Notes under the pieces: generated by a model
What the model was told of the DNA's origin: nothing
What the model saw: only the letters and a program-made list of their open reading frames with translations
The model's database searches: none
In this document: positions 1-4,435 of the stretch, piece after piece
Numbering within the stretch: position 1 is the stretch's first letter
Layout of the letters: each line of letters opens with the position of its first letter
Position numbers and translations under genes: made by a program
Assembly (NCBI GenBank): GCA_023230485.1
Contig: JALNXG010000119.1
Span: forward strand, 1 to 6,287
Source: Melioribacteraceae bacterium
GTDB taxonomy: Bacteria; Bacteroidota; Ignavibacteria; Ignavibacteriales; Melioribacteraceae
Direction: 5' to 3'
DNA length: 6,287 bases

Positions 1-354
1 GGGTATTCTAGATGATATATCGGTATAAACTGTTGATAAATAACCTTCTTCGGGTGAATAAACTTCTATATTATACCAACGTTTTAACAATTTCGAATAC
101 CATTCAAAACCGTTATTATCATCGTTATAGTTTGATGGTTTATAAACTTCAGTCCAGTCTAGATCTATGCTTTCCGCCATAGAAGTCATTTCAGATAAGT
201 GCTTACCTATAATATCTTCAGATTTAAATCCGGTGATTTTTTCAAATAACTTGTTTACCTCAATAAAGAGATAATCAATTGGTTCATTATTTTCACCAAG
301 TATAATTTTGAAGTAAGCAAAGCCAAATGGAGCTTTTTCTAAAACAGAACTCAT
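1..354 (-). CDS. PAS-domain sensory protein, N-terminal part (cut by window edge)
   Basis: An open frame starts at ATG (354-352) and runs without a stop off the left edge, giving 118 residues. The translation begins MSSVLEKAPFGFAYFKIIL and continues with IDYLFIEVNKLFEKITGFKSE, then DIIGKHLSEM, and later KRWYNIEVYSPEEGYLSTVY followed by TDIS. This is the usual course of a PAS sensor domain (about residues 3-114) as found at the start of histidine kinases and diguanylate cyclases: a 'gfay' strand, 'N..FE.iTG...ediiGk', and a terminal 'YSPe.GY..tv..DIt' strand. No signal peptide or membrane segment precedes it, so this part should be cytoplasmic. An in-frame stop lies a short way upstream, which supports this start; an AGGAA at 366-370 is 11 nt away and is a weak ribosome site. 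The output domain lies outside the window, so kinase, cyclase or other cannot be chosen. It starts 32 nt after higA and may be transcribed by readthrough from it. Confidence 0.8.
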   Translation of the reverse strand, partial: MSSVLEKAPFGFAYFKIILGENNEPIDYLFIEVNKLFEKITGFKSEDIIGKHLSEMTSMAESIDLDWTEVYKPSNYNDDNNGFEWYSKLLKRWYNIEVYSPEEGYLSTVYTDISSRIP

Positions 355-386
355 AATTTTCTCATTTCCTAATGATTATATTGATT

Positions 387-665
387 TTATGATGATATTT
401 TATTTTTGAGTTTATCTTTAGCTAGTTCTAAGTCATAACTGTTTTGTAGAATAAGCCAAAATGTTTCTGTAAGATTAAAATATTTTGAAAGCAGCAAAGC
501 AGTTTCGGCGGTGATTACTCGTTTACCTAATACAATCTGATTTATTCTTGAAATTGGAAGTCCGATAGCTTTTGCCAATTTATATTGAGAAACACCTAAT
601 GGTATCATAAATTCTTCTAAAAGAATTTCGCCTGGATGGATAGGGGCTATTTTAGTTTCTTTCAT
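387..665 (-). CDS. higA: HigA-family antitoxin (XRE-type DNA-binding protein)
   Basis: This 92-residue protein has the HigA/VapI pattern. It opens with IHPGEILLEEFMIPLG (residues 9-24), followed by a helix-turn-helix at about 25-48 (SQYKLAKAIGLPISRINQIV), then ITAETALLLSKYFNLTETFWL (51-71), the 'aDtAlRLaryFgts..fWl' block of the family. The length is normal. In known HigBA systems the antitoxin binds and neutralises the HigB ribonuclease and represses its own operon by binding a palindrome at the promoter; here a matching palindrome lies at 967-981. The gene starts 9 nt after the higB stop, and its Shine-Dalgarno sequence overlaps that stop, so its translation is probably coupled to the toxin's. 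Family and partnership are clear from sequence; activity is inferred. Confidence 0.93.
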   Translation of the reverse strand: MKETKIAPIHPGEILLEEFMIPLGVSQYKLAKAIGLPISRINQIVLGKRVITAETALLLSKYFNLTETFWLILQNSYDLELAKDKLKNKISS

Positions 666-671
666 TTTACT

Positions 672-676
672 ACCTC
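672..676 (-). promoter_or_regulatory. higA ribosome binding site overlapping the higB stop
   Basis: On the minus strand the junction reads CTGAGGTAGTAAAATG. GAGGT is the Shine-Dalgarno sequence, and its GA belongs to the TGA stop of higB (677-675). Six bases separate it from the higA ATG (665-663). Ribosomes finishing the toxin are therefore placed to start the antitoxin. The toxin itself has no such site. Confidence 0.75.
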
Positions 677-956
677 AGTGATAATCTATAATTTTGACTT
701 CATAAGCGTCATTTTCAAACCATTGAAAGATAATTCTCCATTTATCATTTATTCCCATGCTATAAAGATTAGTATAATTTCCTGCAAGTTTTTCGAGTCG
801 ATTTCCCGGTGGTATTCTTAAATCATTTATATTTCCGGCGGCATTTATCATTAATAGTTTTTTATATGCCGTTTTCAAAATATCAAAAGGTAATTCTTTT
901 ACAACATACCTAATGAATAACTTTTCAGTGGTTTTATCTGAAAATGATTTTATCAT
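675..956 (-). CDS. higB: HigB-family toxin (RelE/ParE superfamily mRNA endonuclease)
   Basis: This 93-residue protein has the full HigB layout: MIKSFSDKTTEKLF at the N-terminus, DLRIPPGNRLEKLAGN (45-60), YSMGINDKWRIIFQW (65-79) and the terminal AYEVKIIDYH (84-93). HigB toxins are small ribosome-dependent ribonucleases that cleave mRNA during translation. In the studied Proteus HigB the C-terminal Asp-Tyr-His and a central Lys are important; the equivalents here would be D91, Y92, H93 and K56. The ATG at 956 is chosen because MIKSF is the standard family start. The nearest upstream bases have no Shine-Dalgarno sequence, and the -10 box ends 6 nt before the ATG. Toxin-first order is typical of higBA. 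One oddity is Gly68, where many relatives have Arg (YSIRIND against YSMGIND here). The frame is intact, so the toxin is probably functional. Confidence 0.93.
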   Translation of the reverse strand: MIKSFSDKTTEKLFIRYVVKELPFDILKTAYKKLLMINAAGNINDLRIPPGNRLEKLAGNYTNLYSMGINDKWRIIFQWFENDAYEVKIIDYH

Positions 957-962
957 AGCAGT

Positions 963-991
963 ATATTAACGTTTTACGTTATTATTGTCAA
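963..991 (-). promoter_or_regulatory. higBA promoter, sigma70-like
   Basis: On the minus strand there is a perfect -35 TTGACA (991-986), a 17-base spacer and a -10 TAATAT (968-963). An A/T-rich tract (about 993-1004) just upstream of -35 resembles an UP element. The expected start of transcription, about 7 nt past the -10 box, falls at about 955-957, on or next to the higB ATG at 956, predicting a leaderless or near-leaderless toxin message. The box match is direct; the start site is inferred. Confidence 0.85.
967..981. promoter_or_regulatory. Palindromic operator, probable HigA binding site
   Basis: The minus strand reads TAACGTAAAACGTTA, a perfect 6-bp inverted repeat around 3 bases. Extending each arm to 9 bases adds two further matches and one mismatch. 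It fills most of the promoter spacer and overlaps the first two bases of the -10 box, so a bound protein would block RNA polymerase. HigA antitoxins are known to repress their operon through such palindromes; that HigA binds this one is inferred from position. Confidence 0.7.
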
Positions 992-1020
992 GAAATATTT
1001 TTATGAATAACGAATGGTTT

Positions 1021-1052
1021 AAAAGAAGAAATCCGGTTCGGTAACCGGATTT
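1021..1052 (-). terminator. Rho-independent terminator after tRNA-Phe
   Basis: The minus strand has a perfect 10-bp stem, AAATCCGGTT pairing with AACCGGATTT (1052-1043 and 1038-1029), closing a 4-base ACCG loop. It is followed by CTTCTTTT, a broken T-tract. It begins 7 bases after the tRNA discriminator base and lies upstream of the higBA promoter, so it separates the tRNA (and possibly the argF operon) from the toxin-antitoxin unit. There is no matching T-tract for the plus strand. Confidence 0.8.
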
Positions 1053-1059
1053 GAGGATG

Positions 1060-1132
1060 TGGGCAGAGAGGGAATTGAACCCCCGACACAAGGATTTTCA
1101 GTCCTTTGCTCTACCGACTGAGCTATCTGCCC
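1060..1132 (-). tRNA. tRNA-Phe (anticodon GAA)
   Basis: This 73-nt cloverleaf begins GGGCAGATAGCTC. The acceptor stem GGGCAGA/TCTGCCC pairs perfectly (1132-1126 with 1067-1061). The D arm is GCTC/GAGC. The anticodon arm is AAGGA, loop CTGAAAA, TCCTT, with anticodon GAA at 1099-1097. The variable loop is GTGTC. The T arm is GGGGG, loop TTCAATT, CCCTC, with one G-U pair. Discriminator A fits tRNA-Phe. The next bases are CAT, so CCA is not encoded and must be added by the CCA-adding enzyme. It decodes UUC and UUU. It lies 73 nt after argF on the same strand and is followed by a terminator. Confidence 0.97.
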
Positions 1133-1148
1133 TAAAAAATAGAATCGA

Positions 1149-1178
1149 AATATAAGAACATATTTGCTTTATTTCCAA
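1149..1178 (-). promoter_or_regulatory. Possible promoter for tRNA-Phe
   Basis: In the 73-nt gap after argF the minus strand has TTGGAA (1178-1173), an 18-base spacer and TATATT (1154-1149), followed about 16 bases later by the tRNA 5' end. The -35 matches consensus at 4 of 6 bases and the -10 at 5 of 6. The surroundings are very A/T-rich, so chance matches are likely. I see no hairpin terminator after argF, so readthrough from the operon is an alternative way to transcribe the tRNA. Confidence 0.35.
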
Positions 1179-1205
1179 ATAAAAATCAGAATTTCCAAGA
1201 AAAAA

Positions 1206-2138
1206 TTACATTACTAATGCCATTACTGCTTTCTGTACGTGCATTCTGTTTTCTGCTTCATCAAATATTACACTATTTGCCGAATCACATACTTCATCTA
1301 CCACTTCATCACCACGATGCGCCGGTAAGCAATGCATAAATATATAATCTTCTTTTGCATTTTTTACTAATTCAGGATTGACTTGATATGAAGCAAATTT
1401 TGCTTTTCTATCTTGAGCTTCTTTTTCCTGACCCATTGATGCCCATACATCTGTATAAACAATATCAGCATCTTTTACTGCCGCAACCGGATCATCAATT
1501 ATTTCTACTTTGCTTCCCATATATTTTGCATTAGCAAGCGCGCCATCAACGATATCCTGCTGTGGTTTATAACCCGATGGAGATGCAATCGATATATTCA
1601 TACCGACTTTTGTACAGCCATTCAAAAGACTATGAGCCATATTATTCCCATCACCGATATAAGCTAATTTAAGTCCGCGTAATTCTCTCTTCTTCTCGAG
1701 TACGGTAAATAGATCAGTTAATACTTGACAAGGATGTAATAAATCAGTTAGACCATTGATTACAGGTATCGAAGCATACTTAGCCAAATCGATTACATCT
1801 TGATGAGAGAATGTTCTAATCATAATTCCCGATAAATAGCGTGATAACACTTTCGCTGTATCATGAATGTTTTCACTTTTTCCGATTTGAAGATCGTTCT
1901 GATTAAAATATAATCCCATTCCGCCGAGTTGATATATACCAACTTCAAACGAAATACGTGTACGTGTAGATGGTTTAGCGAATATCATTCCGAGAGTTTT
2001 ACCTTCTAGTACACGATGAGGTTTCCCGGTATAATTTTCTTCTTTCAATGTTTTAGCTACATCAAAAATCTGATAAACTTCTTCAATCGAAAGATCCGCA
2101 ATTGAAATGAGATCTTTCCCTTTCATATTGATTGCCAT
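1206..2138 (-). CDS. argF: Ornithine carbamoyltransferase
   Basis: The enzyme transfers the carbamoyl group between carbamoyl phosphate and ornithine, forming or breaking citrulline, in the cytoplasm. It has 310 residues, the usual family length. The carbamoyl-phosphate domain carries S57-T-R-T-R61 in FAKPSTRTRISFE and H135-P-C-Q138. The ornithine domain carries GDGNNMAHS (162-170), D230-VWA-SMG236, the motif that marks ornithine rather than aspartate as acceptor, and H269-C-L-P272. All key residues are present. The ATG at 2138 is preferred over Met5 because AAAGGAG (2153-2147) lies 8 nt upstream. It is the last gene of the run, 13 nt after arcC. The sequence does not tell a biosynthetic ArgF from a catabolic ArcB. 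The neighbouring carbamate kinase points to shared use of carbamoyl phosphate; no arginine deiminase is in view. Confidence 0.95.
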   Translation of the reverse strand: MAINMKGKDLISIADLSIEEVYQIFDVAKTLKEENYTGKPHRVLEGKTLGMIFAKPSTRTRISFEVGIYQLGGMGLYFNQNDLQIGKSENIHDTAKVLSRYLSGIMIRTFSHQDVIDLAKYASIPVINGLTDLLHPCQVLTDLFTVLEKKRELRGLKLAYIGDGNNMAHSLLNGCTKVGMNISIASPSGYKPQQDIVDGALANAKYMGSKVEIIDDPVAAVKDADIVYTDVWASMGQEKEAQDRKAKFASYQVNPELVKNAKEDYIFMHCLPAHRGDEVVDEVCDSANSVIFDEAENRMHVQKAVMALVM

Positions 2139-2146
2139 AAATAATT

Positions 2147-2153
2147 CTCCTTT
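2147..2153 (-). promoter_or_regulatory. argF ribosome binding site overlapping the arcC stop
   Basis: The minus strand reads TAAAGGAGAATTATTTATG. AAAGGAG is a strong Shine-Dalgarno sequence whose first two bases are part of the arcC TAA stop (2154-2152), 8 nt before the argF ATG. It decides the argF start and suggests that ribosomes pass from arcC to argF. Confidence 0.8.
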
Positions 2154-3093
2154 ATGGTATAATTTTAGTTCCGAAATTTTCTTTTAATAATTCAGCTTCC
2201 GAAGTAATGGTAGCAATCTTGCCACCATGTGCAATAAAATCCATTGCCGCTTTAATCTTAGGACCCATACTGCCTGCAGGAAACTGTTCTTCATTATAAT
2301 ATTTCTTAGCTTCAGCAAGTGTAATAGTATCAAGCTCTTTTTGATCCGGCTTTTTATAATTGATAAATACTTTCGGTACATCAGTAATTATCAAAAATTC
2401 ATCTGCCATGATTTCATTAGCAAGAAGAGCTGAAGCAGAATCTTTATCCACAACTGCTTCGATAGCTTCGAGATATTTATTTTCATGTCTGAAAACAGGG
2501 ATACCGCCGCCGCCTGCCGCAATTACAATATTCCCCTTCTTAACCAAATCACGAATAACTTTCTTATTCATAAGATCAATCGGTTTAGGTGAAGCTACAA
2601 CACGTCTCCAGCCCCTTTTACCGGCATCTTCTTTGAATATCCAACCATTAGCTTTCGATAATAGATCGGCTTCTTCTTTTAAGTAAAATCTGCCAATCGG
2701 TTTAGTTGGAGCATCAAAAGCAGGGTCTTTAGCATCCACAAGCACTTGAGTGATTACGGCAACAACATTCTTCTTAAATTTAGTTTTAGAAAGAGCATTG
2801 CGCATTGATCTTTCTATCATATAACCGATACCGCCTTGAGAATCTGCTACACAAATATCAAGTGGCATCTTAGGAAGATTATATTCTTTATTACCGGCTT
2901 CATTACGTAATAATATATTTCCAACCTGCGGACCATTGCCGTGGGTTATGACAATGTCATAACCCTTTTCTAGCAATGGAATAAGTTTTTCGCAAGTATC
3001 GTACGTATTTTGTTCTTGTTCATCAATAGTGCCGGTCTCGTTGCCGCGCAATAAAGCGTTGCCTCCGAATGCCACGACAGCTATTTTTTTCAT
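2152..3093 (-). CDS. arcC: Carbamate kinase
   Basis: The enzyme catalyses carbamoyl phosphate + ADP = carbamate + ATP, reversibly, in the cytoplasm. It has 313 residues, normal for the amino acid kinase-fold carbamate kinases. Visible motifs in order are AFGGNALL (8-15), THGNGPQVGN (50-59), ADSQGGIGYMI (83-93), VASPKPIDL (166-174), IAAGGGGIPVF (191-201), VVDKDSASALLA (214-225), ITDVPKVF (236-243) and AGSMGPKIKAAMDF (273-286). These cover the phosphate-binding glycines and the nucleotide-binding lysines of the family, and none is missing. The ATG at 3093 is fixed by the family start MKKIAVVAFGGNA and by AAAAGGG (3105-3099) five bases upstream. The start overlaps the stop of the gene before it (ATGA), and argF follows after 13 nt. 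In arginine fermentation this enzyme makes ATP from citrulline-derived carbamoyl phosphate; here it may do that or supply carbamoyl phosphate. Confidence 0.96.
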   Translation of the reverse strand: MKKIAVVAFGGNALLRGNETGTIDEQEQNTYDTCEKLIPLLEKGYDIVITHGNGPQVGNILLRNEAGNKEYNLPKMPLDICVADSQGGIGYMIERSMRNALSKTKFKKNVVAVITQVLVDAKDPAFDAPTKPIGRFYLKEEADLLSKANGWIFKEDAGKRGWRRVVASPKPIDLMNKKVIRDLVKKGNIVIAAGGGGIPVFRHENKYLEAIEAVVDKDSASALLANEIMADEFLIITDVPKVFINYKKPDQKELDTITLAEAKKYYNEEQFPAGSMGPKIKAAMDFIAHGGKIATITSEAELLKENFGTKIIP

Positions 3094-4409
3094 AAAATCC
3101 CTTTTGCCTTCATCACAGATTCTAAATTGTTTTCGCCAATTTCATCTAACTCGTACATTACACGAGTTGAAGGTTTGTTGATTTTAAGAATTCTTCCTAA
3201 GTCAATTGGAGTACCGATAATGACAGAATCGCATTCAGTTTTATTGATTGTTTCTTCAAGGTCTTTCATTTGATCATCACCATAACCCATAGCAGGAAGA
3301 AGAAGTCCGATATTTGGATATTTTTCGTATGTAGCTGTAATCGATTTAACAGTGAATGGACGAGGATCGACGATCGAAGCTGCGCCTAATCTTTCAGCGG
3401 CAACTGTACCTGCACCATATTTCATTTCACCATGTGTAAGAGTTGGACCATCTTCTACTACCAATACTTTTTTGCCTCTGATAAGTGATTCATCATCAAC
3501 TGTCAATGGTGAATTAGCAGGAATGATAATTGCATTAGGATTGATTGCTTTTATATTTTCTTTTACGATCTCTACATTTTTAGGATCTGCGGAATCTACT
3601 TTATTAATAATTACTGCATCAGCCATTCTTAAAGAAGTATTACCCGGATAGTATCTCAATTCATGACCAGGTCTATGAGGATCAGCAACAGTGAAAGTAA
3701 CATCAGCTTTATAGAAAGAGAAATCATTATTACCACCATCCCATAAAATTACATCAGCTTCTTTTTCAGCTTCTCTTAAGATTGCTTCATAATCCACTCC
3801 TGCATAAATAACGCCGCCTGCAGCAATATGTGGCTCGTATTCTTCTCTTTCTTCAATTGTACATTCGTGTTTATCAAGATCGGAAAGTTCTGCAAATCTC
3901 TGAACTTTTTGTTTTACTAAATCGCCATAAGGCATAGGATGGCGGATAGCAACAACTTTTTTACCTGCTTCGGTTAAAAGTTTTACGATCTTGCGTGATG
4001 TCTGTGATTTTCCACAACCTGTTCTTGTAGCAAGTACTGCTACTACCGGTTTTGTTGAAGCTACTTCTGTTTCGGCAGCACCCATTAATCTAAATGATGC
4101 TCCACAAGCATTTACTAATGATGCTTTTGTCATTACATATTCGAATGTAACATCAGAATAAGCGAAAACTACTTCATCAACTTTTAATTCTTTAATTAAA
4201 TTAGCTAATTCTTTTTCTTCATAGATTTTGATACCATTCGGATATAAGTCGCCTGCTAATTCGGTAGGATACATTCTTCCATCGATATTCGGAATCTGAG
4301 TAGCAGTAAAAGCTACTACATTATAAGCTTTGTTACCTCTAAACCATACATTAAAATTATGAAAGTCGCGGCCTGCGGCTCCCATGATAATTACATTTCT
4401 GCGTTCCAT
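3090..4409 (-). CDS. P-loop GTPase of the cyclic 2,3-diphosphoglycerate synthetase-like (COG2403) type
   Basis: This 439-residue protein looks like the COG2403 predicted GTPases, often annotated as cyclic 2,3-diphosphoglycerate synthetase after the methanogen enzyme. The N-terminal part (about 1-115) opens with VIIMGAAGRDFHNFNVWFRG and looks Rossmann-like. The central P-loop domain has T128-RTGCGKS135 (Walker A-like, with Thr where Gly or Ala is usual), D224 in VILWDGGNNDF (Walker B-like) and N269-K-V-D272, the G4 guanine-specificity motif. The C-terminal part (about 325-439) holds HGEMKYGAGTVAAERLGA and ends in a conserved-looking PIDLGRILKINKPSTRVMYEL. No signal peptide or membrane helix is seen, so it is cytoplasmic. 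The start at 4409 has AAGGAG (4423-4418) eight bases upstream. It lies 26 nt after glmS and overlaps arcC by four bases. Family assignment is good. The bacterial substrate is unknown to me, and the cyclic diphosphoglycerate name should not be taken as function. Confidence 0.8.
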   Translation of the reverse strand: MERRNVIIMGAAGRDFHNFNVWFRGNKAYNVVAFTATQIPNIDGRMYPTELAGDLYPNGIKIYEEKELANLIKELKVDEVVFAYSDVTFEYVMTKASLVNACGASFRLMGAAETEVASTKPVVAVLATRTGCGKSQTSRKIVKLLTEAGKKVVAIRHPMPYGDLVKQKVQRFAELSDLDKHECTIEEREEYEPHIAAGGVIYAGVDYEAILREAEKEADVILWDGGNNDFSFYKADVTFTVADPHRPGHELRYYPGNTSLRMADAVIINKVDSADPKNVEIVKENIKAINPNAIIIPANSPLTVDDESLIRGKKVLVVEDGPTLTHGEMKYGAGTVAAERLGAASIVDPRPFTVKSITATYEKYPNIGLLLPAMGYGDDQMKDLEETINKTECDSVIIGTPIDLGRILKINKPSTRVMYELDEIGENNLESVMKAKGIL

Positions 4410-4417
4410 CTTTACTT

Positions 4418-4423
4418 CTCCTT
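4418..4423 (-). promoter_or_regulatory. Ribosome binding site of the COG2403-type gene
   Basis: AAGGAG, 8 nt before the ATG at 4409, lies within the 26-nt gap after glmS. It fixes the start. The gap is too short for a convincing terminator or a separate promoter, which supports co-transcription with glmS. Confidence 0.75.
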
Positions 4424-4435
4424 GTTATATTGTTA

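Noticed and set aside
685..718. Possible internal promoter for higA in the 3' end of higB (TTGAAA and TATAGA)
   Set aside because: The boxes are 22 bases apart, too far for a normal sigma70 promoter, and lie within conserved higB codons.
636..821. A 61-codon plus-strand open frame across higB/higA
   Set aside because: It lies antisense to the clear higB frame and has no recognisable protein features or ribosome site.
1172..1198. Two copies of a TTTCCAA-like motif between argF and the tRNA
   Set aside because: They are short and in A/T-rich sequence with no dyad symmetry; chance is the simplest explanation.
1133..1205. Terminator after argF
   Set aside because: The stretch has T-tracts but no convincing hairpin, so none is annotated; readthrough into the tRNA remains possible.
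2360..2686. A 108-codon plus-strand open frame within arcC
   Set aside because: It is the antisense shadow of a conserved carbamate kinase region; its composition follows the arcC codons and no family is recognisable.
3352..3651. A 99-codon plus-strand open frame within the COG2403-type gene
   Set aside because: It is antisense to a well-supported gene and has no ribosome site; its hydrophobic look comes from complementing acidic and lysine codons.
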